64,000 bases of DNA, from contig CM041465.1 of NCBI GenBank assembly GCA_023213395.1, positions 84,017,741 through 84,081,740 on the forward strand, in the 5' to 3' direction. Below, one piece after another: positions 11,973 through 22,611 of this stretch (position 1 is the first letter of the stretch; each line of letters begins with the position of its first letter). The position numbers were made by a program, and so were the translations under genes. The notes under the pieces were generated by a model. The model ran no database searches, was not told where the DNA came from, and was given only the letters and a program-made list of their open reading frames with translations. The DNA is from Cycas panzhihuaensis (taxonomy: Eukaryota; Cycadophyta).

Positions 11973-13256
11973 TAGTAAAATCTACTAACCCATAGAACTA
12001 GGCAAAGGAGTTCTATATTTGGAACTATACTGATAGTATTTTTAATATCCTTCTTAGGGACTCCTTTTATAAAATCTTTTCAACCTTTCAGGTTCTACTA
12101 GGATGTAGGAAAGGGTAAGTAAATAGAAAAGTTATCCTTCTTATTTTCCTCCTCTTTCTTATTTCTTTTCCTTGTCTTTCTTTTAGTTTGGTTCTTCTTT
12201 TCTTTTCTTTTTTTTGTATCTTATGTTTCCTTCTTGTATTTTTGTCTTTTTTTTTTTTTTGTTTATTATGCTTAACAAAGAAAAATAAAATGCATCAAAG
12301 GCATACTTTACTTCCAATCAGTAAACAAAAGATAAAACTAGAACTAGATGCATGTAAGCTTTTTATATCCTTTCCCCCTTTTTTTTTTCCAAAAATATGA
12401 AAGATGCAAATGCAAATATGAAATTTTCCTTCTACATGTAACATATGCACCTTGCAATAAATAAAAAGATATTTTTAAGAGATGCAATACATACAATATG
12501 ACTATTTATGCAAGTTTTCTAAAAAAATCAATGACGTGTAATACTATTTTAAAGAGATTACTTTACATGCATGCAACTAACTCTTTGAAAGGATGATGTA
12601 TACTGTGAAAAAGAAAGAAATTTGAAGAAGATGTTACTACTATTTTTAATGATTTTTTAGACTTATGAGATTACATGCAAATGATAAATCTGAACCATAA
12701 CTTTTATACAAGGTACTAGCTTCAAAAACTTTATCACAGTTGGAGTAAGAAAGACTCTAAAAGGATCATTAAGTCTTTAACAAACTAAAAATTTAGAAAT
12801 GCATTCACTTTTCAATAATTTTAACTTTTCTTTTGAAGAGGAAAAAAGTAAATTTAAGAGTGAAATTAAATAAACCATAATACTATAAGATTGAATCTTC
12901 TTTCCTATTATAAATAGATGCCTGAGAATGACAATTTTCCTTCTAGATGATCAATGTTTTTTAATGCTTTCTTTTAAAATAAATCAAGGAAGAGAACTAA
13001 TAAATAAAAGAGAGGTTAAACCATAGCCAAATAATGCCGAAAGGAGTGGAAAATTGCCTAAAATACAAGTTACTATAGAAGAATGGGAAGGAATAGCTAG
13101 ATAAGTGGTGGAGAGATGACCATGCTCCACCCTAGTCTAACCCTTAAGGAGCCCCACAAAGGGCTAACCTTTTATCAAGTATTTCAAAGCCCAAAATGAG
13201 TACAAGACTAATACAACAACTAGCCAAATAAAAGAGCAATTTCTAAGCAAAAACTA

Positions 13257-13808
13257 CTTTTAAAATAATGTGAAATGAACTAGAAACTAAATAGAAAAGA
13301 CCTTACCTAATTAGAAGTAGTTTGTAGCTTGAAAGTTTGAGAAAAATCCATAAAAAATGAAGCTTATACCATCAATATTCGAGTACAACAATATACGTAG
13401 TCATAGCATAAAAAATCTTTCATGATTTCATCCACAAGTCTCTTCAAAATCCAAGTTTTAGTCACAACATTAACATTTTTTAAAATCTCCAAGAAAATTC
13501 AAAAAATCCACCACACACTTGAGCAAATCACCTTTAAAATACTATGAAATGAACTAAAAAATAAATAGGAAAGACTTTACCTAATTAGAAGAAGTTTGAA
13601 GCTTGAAACTTTGATAAAAGTCCTAAAAAATGAAGCTTAGACCATTAACATTTGAATATCAGTAACATATGAAGTTGTACCATTAAGAACCTTCCATGAT
13701 TTTTCCCATAAGTCTCTTTAAAATCCAAGTTTTTGTCACAACAATAGCAGTCTTCAAAATCTCCAAGAAAACTCAAAAAATCCATGACAAACTTGAGCAA
13801 ATCACCTA
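13257..13808. repeat. Tandem direct duplication, two units of about 274 bp, inside the G1 LTR
   Basis: TGAAATGAACTAGAAACTAA at 13271 recurs as TGAAATGAACTAAAAAATAA at 13545, and the similarity continues through GAGCAAATCACCT at about 13521 and 13795. Offset is 274 bases. The two units have diverged clearly, so the duplication is old. Confidence 0.85.
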
Positions 13809-14561
13809 GTAACTTATCCATAATGAATCACAAAACCCTTGCCATCATTCTTAAGTATCAAAATATGAGATCCTACTAAATCTGGGCAACAACATGCAAA
13901 ATTCTAATGCGTTGGCTGAGTTTTGCATGCATGATAGTAAAAAACGCAACTAGTCATACTTTTAGACCTACAAAAATGTGTCTTTATTCTAAAAACATAA
14001 TTGATCATGTTTTCAGTAGTGCCAAAAATATGACAAATGTGAAGGTAAAATTTAACTTTAAAAGAATTCAAAATTTGATATTTAAATACAAATTTAGGTA
14101 TAAATGACTTTATAAAAAAGTAATAAATCCTAAAACAAGATGAGAATGCTAAATACAAGCCTAAAAATAATAAAAGACAACAAAGTTGGGTGAAATAAAG
14201 GATAAAAAGGAAGAATAACAAGTTTTAAAGGAGTCATGGGGTCAAATTAATCATGAATAAAATGTTTTAGTGACATAATCTCAGTCATTGATAGGTGATG
14301 GTAAAAATACAAGTCACATCATCATTCATCATAAGTCATCAAACCAAATTCATAAATTCTTTCATCAAAACATGGCATAATTCATGATCAAACAAATCCA
14401 TCATTCATTTTTTATAAAATCATATAATAAACATGTCAAAACTTATAAATACAAACCAAATACCAATCAAAGGCTAGGTTTTGGTGAAACACTTTCTTCT
14501 AGGTGCTAAATATTTTTATAAATATTAATAAAGGTACTATTAAAATTATCACCTTAGTAGA

Positions 14562-14952
14562 TGATAAAAACCTTCTAAGATCTATAAATCATGTGCTACT
14601 AGCTTAAAATTAAGTTATACTAATATAAAATATAATAAACATGCTAAAAATAAGAGCATAACTAAGATAAATCATTCATGGACAAATTAATCACCACATG
14701 AGGCTCAAAATCATAGAATTTTTTCGTATACTTCAAAATCATTTATAAAAAAATGATATAAGGCTTAATTTATAAGCATCCCATCAAGATATTAATGAAT
14801 ACAATTGGCCAACTAAGTGACACATATGGTAGACCCAATGTGAATATAAAATATGATTAAATTTACATTAAGGGTCATTTAAAGTATACATTATATATAT
14901 AATGAATATATATTATAATGAAATGAAGGTGACATTACATAAAATTTTAATA
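14562..14952 (-). mobile_element. C2 3' LTR
   Basis: It aligns over its whole length with 41710-42091, for example AAGATCTATAAATCATGTGC here and AAGATCTATAAATCACGTGC there. The + strand start is TGATAAAAACC (TGGTAAAAACC in the other LTR) and the end is TTTTAATA (TTTTAACA in the other), so the terminal CA/TG of this copy is mutated. A polypurine tract, - strand CCATTAAGGGAGGG, abuts it at 14953-14966. Confidence 0.92.
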
Positions 14953-14966
14953 CCCTCCCTTAATGG

Positions 14967-15676
14967 AAACTTTATTTCTTCTAGTATCGAGGTCATGTTG
15001 AAACCACTCAAACTTTGGTTTACCAAGTACTTTGATGAAGATGTCTGTAACTTGGTCCTCAAGTGGTTAGTGAACTTGGTCAATGAAGTTGACTTGAGGT
15101 TGTTGCAATTGAATTTCTTTCATGAGCTTTCTATTTGGGAAGTCACTCTTTAATACTAGGTGAGCTTTATGATTCTCAATAGGGCTATTAGCATAAAATC
15201 TAGTTTAGTACAACCATTTATAATCAATTGCCTTTTTCCAAAGTGGCAATTCTAATAGCTTCTAAGTGTTATTTTTGATGATGGATTTTATCTCTTCATC
15301 CATAGTTACTTTCCACATTTGGTCTTTAATTGCCTCCTCCAATGTGGAAGGCTTTTGTATCTCTAACACATATGCTATTAAGGCAAAATTTTGGAGTGTC
15401 TTATTTTTGAAGACCTTTTGGTAGCTTTGGGAGGAGGAGGAGCATCCTTTAATAATTGTTATATCTACTTAGGAGGTGGCTAAATATTGGTAGCTTCCAC
15501 CTAAAGGTCATCAACTAAAATAGGTGGTAAGGTTAGGTTATATTTGCTTATGTTGTTGATGTGGAGGCTATTGGAATTAATGAAGGACCTAAACTATAGT
15601 AGGAGGTTAGTACTGGTGGCTCCAAAATTTGTTTAAAAGGAACTGGAGATGCACTAATTTCATCTACTACTATAAA
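14967..15676 (-). pseudogene. C2 RT/RNase H stump with internal deletion
   Basis: The first part encodes the RT N-terminus (EEIKSIIKNNT, then ELPLWKKAIDYKWLY). By about 15080 the frame already reads the extreme RNase H C-terminus (PLEDQVTDIFIKVLGKPKFE). The RT palm with its YxDD box and most of RNase H, more than 1 kb in a normal copia element, are missing. The deletion joint lies at about 15080-15200. This copy could not make its own RT. Confidence 0.75.
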
Positions 15677-16640
15677 CTAAGTTTGAGGTGGAGTCAAGCC
15701 TTGTGTATCCTCTATAAATATTATGTCTTGAGTTGTGTAGGCTTGGTTCCCAATGGTGTCAAATACTTTATATGCTTTGTAACTAGGTACATAGCTAAGG
15801 AAGATGCATTTTAGGCTCTTATCATTAAGCTTTTTTCTATTCTCCTTTAGATCAAGTTTATATGGCATGCATCCAAATGTCTTCAAGTGTGTAATAGTTG
15901 GTTTTAATCCTAACTAAGCTTCCTTAGGAGTGATGTTCTTAACTGTAATAATGGGACTTATGTTGATTAGATATGTAGTTATGGCCATTGCCTCAATCCA
16001 AAATCTAGTGGCAAGATTGGTGGCACTAAGCATGGCTTTCCCTTTATTCACCAATGTTAGGTTCATCCTTTTGGATGCACCATTTTGTTGTGGTATGCAA
16101 GGTGTTGAAAATTAATGTTAGATGGCATGTTCTTTATAAAAGTTATTAAATTGATTGGAGATATACTCGCCATGATTATTTGGTCTAAGAGTTTTGATTA
16201 TCATACAACTTTCATTCTCAACTACAACTTTGAAGTCTTTGAATTTATCTAGGGATTGGTACTTATTTCTTAGGAAGTAGACCTATACTTTCTTTGAGAA
16301 GTCATCTATAAATGTCATGAAATACAATCTCCTATTTAGTGATTGGATTGACATGGGACCACAAATATTTGAGTGGACCAACTCCAATGGTTGTGAGGCT
16401 CCCCATATATTCTTAGAAGGGAATTTTTTTCTTTGTTGTTTTTCCTCTAGGCATGCCTTACATATACTACTGTATCTCTTGATTTTGGGTATACCATTTA
16501 AAGCCTAGACATAAGGTTCAACCTTTATATATTTAAATGACCTAGGCATTAATGATATAATTGGTCTTTGGTACTGCCTAAAGTGATATTTTCCTCTAAA
16601 TGAGAGCATTCTCCTAGTTCCTAAATACAAGGGGATTCTT
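15677..16640 (-). pseudogene. C2 integrase remnant with all three catalytic acids replaced
   Basis: The C-terminal part at 15677-15886 is open and reads MKTFGCMPYKLDLKENRKKL then KCIFLSYVPSYKAYKVFD. Upstream the core reads ELVHSNICGPM (first Asp now Asn), TLRPNNHGEYIS (second Asp now Asn) and QQNGASKRMNLT (Glu now Lys). A CKACLEEKQQRKKFPS stretch marks the zinc-binding end. All three acid losses are G-to-A changes on the coding strand. Confidence 0.88.
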
Positions 16641-17650
16641 CAATAATTACATATTTCCCCTTATCCGGTTGAGCATTTTAGGCCATTGAGCAAGTTTCAT
16701 TTAGTTGAGTGGTGGTAAGGGGGACACCATCTAGCCTATATAAATCATTATCTTCATGTATTATGGTTATAAGTTTTCAAGTTACATGTTCTATGATGGT
16801 ACAGATACCTTAACCAAAGAAGACATTAAGGTTCTGCTTGTCCATTTAACTGATGGAGAGCATGTTCATTTTCATTCCTAGAATAAGGAATACATTATTG
16901 ATATGGTGCCTGATATTGGAATCTTTTAGTGGTATTGGAGCCCTACTAATTTTGGTCATATCATATGTCCAATTACCACTAAATATGACTACTTGGGTGC
17001 TTATTGGGTAGGTCTCTTATAATATCTTTTCTAATCCAGTAATATGTCTAGTTGTACCCAAGTTAAGGAGCTATGTATTGTCATCAAGTTGAGAAGCTAA
17101 AGCTATAAAGAATAGATTATGGGAGGAGGAATCTTAGTTATCTCATATATTACCTCCTTGTTATTGAATGTTTTACTGGTTCCTTTGATTCCTATTAAGG
17201 AACCACTGCTTACTCTGTGGTCTTTGACTTTGAGTAAGTCTTAGATTCCAATTCTATTAGTAGAATTAGCCTTGTGGTTGAAATGATAGCCCTCCTTATG
17301 GATAGAAAGGGCCTCTTTATTATGAAATAGAGTCACCTTGCTAGAAATAAAGGGCTCTTTGTTGCAAAATAAGGCCTTCTTATTATAGGAAAGGGGCTTC
17401 TTATGGAGGGCATGGTCCTCCTTATTGATAACTTTGCCTTTATTGATGGTAGCTTGGACCACCTTGTTGACAAGAGGGTGTTTCCTATTGATAAAATAGG
17501 GTTATTAGTTGATAATATGGGGTAACTTATTAGAAGCTAAGCCCATAAGATTAGCTCCCTTGATTTTACAAGAGTTGTAAATTAGCTTAATGTCTCCTGC
17601 ATTCAACTATAATGTGACCATTTTTTCCATAATAAAAGAAAGTGACATTT
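16641..17650 (-). pseudogene. C2 zinc knuckle, protease and gag-pre-integrase remnant
   Basis: At about 17590-17640 the - strand encodes FYYGKNGHIIVECR, a CCHC knuckle in which the second Cys is Tyr. At about 17030-17075 it encodes LLNLGTTRHITGLEKIL, the copia protease motif with the catalytic Asp changed to Asn. ILGMKMNMLSIS and NDLYRLDGVPLTTTQLNETC lie at about 16690-16890 and lead into integrase. Between knuckle and protease is a stop-rich stretch (17241-17560) with repeated GPF/GGL-like units. Confidence 0.75.
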
Positions 17651-18239
17651 GATATACTATGCTAGCGCTTTTATGGTTGAGATTATGGTTAGTACTGAGA
17701 TTACTGAGGCTATTGACTTGGATTGGAGGAGGTATGAACTAGTTCTTATTTCTACTTAACTAGCTCTTAAGAGATGTTAAAAGAGTCTAATTTTTTAACA
17801 AGGTTTTGGAGCTAACTTGACTACTGAGCTATCCTTTGTATAGTCTTACCCTTTTCTAAATTATAGGTTGTAAAGCTAGCGGCTAAGTCAAAACTAGATA
17901 TAACCCCAAGTTGATTAAGAATATTTTCTTCCCATAGTAAGAGCCCCTCAAAGGTGATGAAGTCTATTTTTGAATAATTGTCATGAAGTTTAGAGATAAA
18001 ACTATCATATTCGATGGGTAAAATGCTTAGGATGCTAGATATAAGGTCATGATATAAAGGTAGTTCACCTAGGGTTATTAATTAGTTCTTAATGGTCTTT
18101 ACTTTAGTCAAGTAGGTTGTGATAGTGCCTATAAAAGTAATGGTAAATAGATAGGCTTTAAGGGTCAAGGACCTAGATTCCTTTATTTCATAAAGGGTAT
18201 AAAGAATGGTCCATGCCTCATTAGAGGCTTTGGTTGTTT
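17651..18239 (-). pseudogene. C2 gag, distal part (separated from its start by the G2 insertion)
   Basis: Reading down from 18239 the frame gives TTKASNEAWTILYTLYEIKE then LTLKAYLFTITFIGTITTYL and KVKTIKN, the copia gag (UBN2/DUF4219-type) pattern of a WDTL..IYE..LQLK core. Its N-terminal half is at 39459-39637. The reading frame runs straight across the G2 insertion point once G2 and one copy of CTATG are ignored. Confidence 0.82.
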
Positions 18240-18244
18240 CTATG

Positions 18245-19294
18245 TGGACGCGCGTCTACGGGATAGCTACCTAACTAATAGGTGTGGTGAGAGTGGGTGG
18301 TGATGTAATCGAAGGAGAGACCTATAAGAAAAGCAATTACTACGTAGAGCGCCCCGTGCCCTGGAGCACGAGTTCGAGATCTACAATGGAGTATGGTTAC
18401 TAACAAGTGATCCTCCACCACTTCGAATGAAGGGTGAAGAGGCGTAGGGTTAGCCTGGGTTGACCTAGGGACAGGATCCTCCCACCCTTGGATGGACGGA
18501 AGGGGAAGGAGAAGATCTGAGGAAAATAGATCAAGGGTGTGCCTAAACAAGCTAACTGGGATACACAAGCAATGTGAGAGGCAAGAAACTTGCGCCGCTA
18601 AGGAGAGGAGGAAAGGTGAAAGGGCGGTTCCTATAGCCTTTCCTATGGGTAACGAAGATGCAAGTAATAAAACAAACAAAGCATAATCAAAGAACAAAGC
18701 CCAATTTCCCTTTTATTTTCCAATGTGTTAATTACTAAGAAAGGAATCTAAAAGGAAAAAAGGTAGCAAGGTAGAGTAAGGTGTGCACCTGGACCGAGAG
18801 CGTGCGTGACGAAGGTCTTCTACGTACCGGCAGTACGCACCCAGAGGCAGAAATAGGCCCAGCCAGCCAGCCTAGGCTGGGGGCAGATGGCAAAAAGGAC
18901 CAATAGGGGGCTGAGACATCTACCCGGGGGTAAACAAGCCAACAAACGTGTCCAAAGGAGCAAAAATAGGGCTCAACCAGGGTGGCAAGTTGACCAAACG
19001 ATGACGGGTCATCACACGGGCAGAGGTGGCACAAACTGAGTGGATCTTGGAGTGAGGAGGGTAGATGCGGGAAGTGAAGTAGCCATCAGGGTGTCACACT
19101 CGCTGGGAGTGTGCCCCTACTATAGTCGTCATAGGCTAAAATAAGTGTAGACGATGACAAAGCCGTCTACAAAGCCACACACATGCAGATATGCAAGCAA
19201 CCACTCATCAAAAGAAAGCGATGATAATGCGAGAAACATACCTGCACTTACATGAGTCGGTGATTCGGTATCCATTCCCGGAAGCTGGGAAACA
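18245..19294 (-). mobile_element. G2 3' LTR (shorter copy)
   Basis: The + strand starts TGGACGCGCGTCTACGGG and ends GGGAAACA. Bases 18245-18812 match 36873-37447, and 18830-19294 match about 38988-39453. The 1.5 kb that lies between these blocks in the 5' LTR is absent here; the joint is at about 18812-18830. CTATG precedes it. Confidence 0.93.
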
Positions 19295-19697
19295 CGCCTT
19301 AGCGTGAGCCTCGCTCGAAAGCACAGTGCGATGGCGAATGCTGGCAATGCAACTATCAGTAGCACATATGTATATAGATATATCAATCAAGATCATAACA
19401 GTAGGCAAGGGTGCCAGTGAGTGTCATGGCGGAACGTGTGGATATGAAAATAGCGGTGGAGACAACATAGGGCTGCCTATGAGCCACTTGGGAACCGATT
19501 GGAAAACTGAGAAAGGTGAGGAGGCTGCCCCCACCACAAAAGATGCGGAAGACCATGCATAATCAAGTGAAAGAGCAAGCAAAGAGTGGGTACCATAGTT
19601 TTACCTCATTAATAACCAGGTTTCAGAGGTGCGAACGGATTGCAAAGCAAAGTGCGAGATGACCTGGGGCTTGGGCGACAGGAGGGCCAGACAAGCC
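19295..19697 (-). other. G2 tract between the 3' LTR and the RNase HI ORF
   Basis: No coding motif is seen. The purine-rich PPT expected next to a 3' LTR is not evident: the - strand bases touching the LTR are GCTCACGCTAAGGCG. The string ATAGTTTTACCTCATTAA near 19594 has a match in the G1 3' tract. Confidence 0.6.
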
Positions 19698-20237
19698 TCA
19701 GGGACGGTCAGCAAGGAGAGGAAGGCGACACTCAAGGATGAGGCGAACAAGACTATCTGCCTCAGCGTTGAGGGCCCGAGGGATATGCTGGATATCGATA
19801 GAAGAGAAACGGGCCAGGAGAGATCTGGCAGTAGAAGCAAGAGTCCTCGAGTGAGGGCATCGCACCTGGTAAACCTGAGTGAGATGAGACACCACAACTT
19901 GAGAGTCGCAAAGCAAAACGATAGGTCCGTGATGGAAACAGAGAGCATCAGTAAGGGCTTCAATAATAGCTGTATACTCAGTTTTGTTGTTAGTAGCCTC
20001 TGGGAGGAAGATCCCAGAGCAGAGGAGGTCATGTCCAGAAGGGCTGCGGAGAATCCATGCAGCGGTAGAAGGTCCGGGATTACCGCGGCTTCCGCCGTCG
20101 GTAAAGATGTAGATGGACATAGGTGACACAAAATCCAGGCAGTGAATAGATAATGAAAGCAGTACTCGAAAAGCAAGCAAAAAGTGGCCGTGAAGGGTAG
20201 GAGGACCTAGCAATGAGGTTACCCAGGGCGAGAGCAA
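19698..20237 (-). CDS. Uninterrupted RNase HI-type domain ORF in the 3' region of G2
   Basis: The frame encodes up to 179 residues. The internal Met40 (start at 20120) gives 140 residues, the usual size of an RNase HI domain, and fits best because residues 1-39 show no motif. From Met40 the protein reads MSIYIFTDGGSRGNPGPS, then ATNNKTEYTAIIEALTDA, LLCDSQVVVSHLTQVYQV and IQHIPRALNAEADSLVR. In 179-residue numbering the metal-binding acids D47, E87, D111 and D161 and the loop histidine H151 are all present. RNase HI cleaves the RNA strand of RNA-DNA hybrids. This TDGGSRGNPGP type differs from the RNase H fused to gypsy RT (found here at 31480-31960), so it is a second RNase H. It lies after integrase rather than between RNase H and integrase. 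Absence of stops in a 3.5%-diverged element suggests recent selection. Confidence 0.82.
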   Translation of the reverse strand: MLSPWVTSLLGPPTLHGHFLLAFRVLLSLSIHCLDFVSPMSIYIFTDGGSRGNPGPSTAAWILRSPSGHDLLCSGIFLPEATNNKTEYTAIIEALTDALCFHHGPIVLLCDSQVVVSHLTQVYQVRCPHSRTLASTARSLLARFSSIDIQHIPRALNAEADSLVRLILECRLPLLADRP

Positions 20238-20636
20238 GCAATCTGATCACCGGCAGAGAGTGGTCAGAAGGAAAGCTTCCAGGAGTGCTAAAAGGTCACT
20301 TTAGAAAGCGAAACATGCCCCCGGGTAGGGGAGCATTCCCTTTGGGGACCCCAAGAGCGAAAAAAGGTCGCGGAAACGAGTCCAGGGCGATGAAACGAGC
20401 CAAATGGGTATAAACTCGGGCAGGCGTGGGAGTAGCGCACGAAACGATACAGAAGGGCCCTAGCAAAAGTGCGATAATGAGGCACCATAAATGCCCTTGC
20501 AAGGGAGGGCAGAAAGGGCATCAATAGAGCACAATAGGTGACAGGGCTAGAAGGCAAAGGTAAACAGGGGGACGAGGCGGTCCCAACGACTGTCGCGGGG
20601 CCAAAAATGGAGGAAGTGCCCGTTGGGGCCCCTGCC

Positions 20637-20645
20637 TATATAAGG
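20637..20645 (+). promoter_or_regulatory. Candidate TATA box for the antisense ORF of G2
   Basis: TATATAAGG sits in GC-rich DNA about 600 bases upstream of the ATG at 21245 on the + strand. It is a good match to plant TATA boxes, but no transcript start can be seen. Confidence 0.4.
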
Positions 20646-21077
20646 AAATCAACGGGAAAATGGATTCATTTTCATCGGCTCTCATACGAAACTAGAGCCA
20701 TTCCCTTATGTAGTAGAGCGCCGCCCAACTTTGGAGGCATGCAGAGGAGATCGGGGCTGTTGGATCGAGAGTCGAGAGAGCCGTAGCGGCCAAGCGGGAT
20801 GACATGGCGGTAGCGAGACTAGATCCAGTGAGTGGATATCACTAAACCCAGCCCATTTCGAAGTTCAAAGTTCATTGGTTTTTATAGTCCTTTTATGGTT
20901 TTAGTGCCTCTTATGGGCAACAAAAGGCCTCTCGGAGTCCGAATCAGACCCAGAAAGAGGTGGGGACCTGGGCATTAGGGAGCCCTGGTCCCGATAGGCC
21001 CCACGGGGTCCACCAGAAGAATTTTTTTTATTTTTCGGGGCGAAAATCCCCCCCTTTTGGGGCGGGTCATCTTGCAG

Positions 21078-21101
21078 AATGATCGCGGTGCCGCGATCAT
21101 T
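21078..21101. repeat. Perfect inverted repeat, 11-bp arms
   Basis: AATGATCGCGG, then TG, then CCGCGATCATT. The arms pair perfectly around a 2-base centre. CpG-rich arms free of C-to-T decay are notable here. Confidence 0.9.
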
Positions 21102-21136
21102 ACCGCGGGGCCCACGATCGCCACAGGACCCGTGCC

Positions 21137-21160
21137 AAACTTAGCGGTACCACTAAGTTT
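21137..21160. repeat. Inverted repeat, 8-bp arms
   Basis: AAACTTAG, then CGGTACCA, then CTAAGTTT. It lies 35 bases right of the 21078-21101 palindrome. Confidence 0.85.
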
Positions 21161-21244
21161 AGCGCGGTACAAAGGCAGAAAAATAGACACGGGGGCCAAA
21201 AGAGCCCCAAATCTCAGGCAGAGAGAGATTTGAGAGAGTGAGGG

Positions 21245-22498
21245 ATGATAGTGACTGACGTGAAGCTAACTTTGAGTTATTTTTGGTGTGAACAGGCTGT
21301 CATCACGGTGGATAACCGCGAGAACGTAGGTATGGCCATGTTGAGCTACATGGAGATGGTGACACAGGAGGATAGGGAGGCCCTACAAAGGTGTAGCCTA
21401 TACAAGGCCCTCAAGACACCTCAATACACATCGGACCAGAGATTGCTGGTTGACATAGTGTCCCATTGGGACAGGAGGAGACATGTGTTCCACCTACCAT
21501 AGGTAGGTGACGTGATGGTCACGCTGAGAGATATCCGGCGGATACTGGGAGTTCCGGTGACAGGGAGGCTGGTGAGACTAGGGACACTACCCAGCACTGA
21601 GTCAACGCATAGGGAGGTAGCCCTGTTCTTCACAGGAGCTTACAGATGAGAGCAGAGGGGAGCTCCCCTCCAGATTGTACTGATGTCAGGGATTCCTCGA
21701 GTGAGGAAACTGGTTATACTATGTGTTCTGTTCTAGATTTCCTAGAAGCAGAACTATAGGGAGGTGCTAGGTGGATGGTTGGATGCAGTTCGCCACTGCG
21801 AAGCCAGCGAGAGGATGGACTGGGCGCCACGATAGCGTGAACCTCGCCGCCTTGGCCAGACACTATCAGGATGACCGGCAGAGGTGGGTTGTCATATAGC
21901 ACACTACTACAGTGTTGGTTCTTCGATCACTCAGCAAAGCTGGCACCAATGGGGACCACACCCCATCACAAAGCAGGCCCCGATGGTTCAAAGGTGGCAG
22001 ACTCGGCTGAGGGGGACAGAGGATAGGGCCCATGTCAGGTGATCAGTGGAGGCTACGTCACTAGACCTTCTCACCCTACCAGACTACATGGCAGAGCCTT
22101 ACAAGATAGTGAGGTGGGATAGTGACGATGAGGCGTGAGCAGGGAGTACCGCAGCGATGACAATGAGATGACGGAGATGAGGGAGACGATGGGGACGATG
22201 GGGCCAGCCCATCACGACCTGCAGGGGAGGCAGGTCCCTCAGAGACAGCAGGAGACACAGAGGGTCCATCCAGGGCGGCCAGAGGAGAGGTAGGCCCATC
22301 AGGAGCACCGGACGAGGCGGGGACCGTGACTGTGGGCCGCAGTCGGGATTGTGATGGGATTCGAAGGGACGAGAGCTGGGCCCACCCCTACGAGGAAGGA
22401 GGCCCAGGCAGAGGAGGTGCCAGAGGACGAGGCACCTGCGGCTGGCGGAGAGCCAAGAGAGGAGGATGTCGCGCGACCAGAGGAGCCGGTGGCCACAG
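21245..22498 (+). pseudogene. Antisense ORF of G2: plant mobile domain-like protein, decayed
   Basis: On the strand opposite to gag-pol the frame from ATG 21245 reads MAMLSYMEMVTQEDREALQR, then SDQRLLVDIVSHWDRRRHVF, HLP, a TAG at 21500, and continues in frame with VGDVMVTLRDIRRILGVPVT. A W..FHLP.GE.T.TL.D...L.GLPV.G pattern is the hallmark of the plant mobile domain (aminotransferase-like, PMD) family, which occurs both in host MAIN-type proteins and in plant transposons. Further stops (near 21647, 21736 and later) and frame changes follow. An acidic, low-complexity part occupies about 22080-22495. The stop at 21500 is where Gln or another residue plus Gly would fit. Identification is by motif only. 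Confidence 0.55.
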
Positions 22499-22611
22499 CA
22501 GGTGAGACCTAACCCTTTCCAGAGTCGTTTGGCATCTAGATAGATGTTTGGTTTGGTTTGATCATGGTATATGGTGGGATATAGACTGACACATGGCATG
22601 TTGCATTGGTA
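22499..22611 (+). other. Possible intron in the antisense ORF
   Basis: A GTGAGA donor at about 22501, an AT-rich body unlike the GC-rich flanks, and an acceptor in TGCATTGGTAG at about 22611 suggest an intron of about 110 bases between the acidic region and the coiled-coil tail. It is inferred from composition and splice-site consensus only. Confidence 0.4.

Larger units (their letters stand above)
4377..14491 (-). mobile_element. G1: old decayed Ty3/gypsy retrotransposon (Tat-like)
   Basis: On the - strand, reading from high to low coordinates, the order is 5' LTR, PBS, N-terminal region, gag, protease, RT, RNase H and integrase, which is Ty3/gypsy order. The integrase motifs (HPQANGQ, LWAYR.S.R..T.MTPFSLVYG) and the gag place it close to G2. 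Every domain has stops and frame changes. The left boundary is uncertain because no convincing 3' LTR copy of the 11732-14491 LTR was found. G1 also lacks the 4.5 kb 3' tract that carries the extra ORFs in G2, although a short match to that tract occurs at about 4670-4697 (compare 19588-19613). Confidence 0.85.
11732..14491 (-). mobile_element. G1 5' LTR (inferred from comparison with G2)
   Basis: The inner edge is set by the PBS match at 11714-11731. The outer edge is set by GGTGAAACA ending at 14491, resembling CCAGGAAACA at the outer end of the G2 LTR (39453). The length of about 2.76 kb is close to the 2.58 kb of the G2 5' LTR once a 274-bp internal duplication is removed. A matching stretch (G1 near 13271-13330, G2 near 38400-38470) occurs at the same offset of about 1.5 kb from the inner edge. 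Overall similarity is low, so the ends are approximate. Confidence 0.5.
20238..21244. promoter_or_regulatory. GC-rich interval between two divergent ORFs, with TATA box and palindromes
   Basis: The RNase HI ORF runs left on the - strand and the plant-mobile-domain-like ORF runs right on the + strand, so this is a head-to-head intergenic interval. It holds TATATAAGG (20637-20645, +), a perfect palindrome at 21078-21101 and another at 21137-21160. No longer coding motif was recognised. A promoter role is inferred from position. Confidence 0.45.

Noticed and set aside
19629-20126. 165-codon open frame on the + strand
   Set aside because: It is the antisense shadow of the RNase HI ORF, whose catalytic motifs settle the coding strand.
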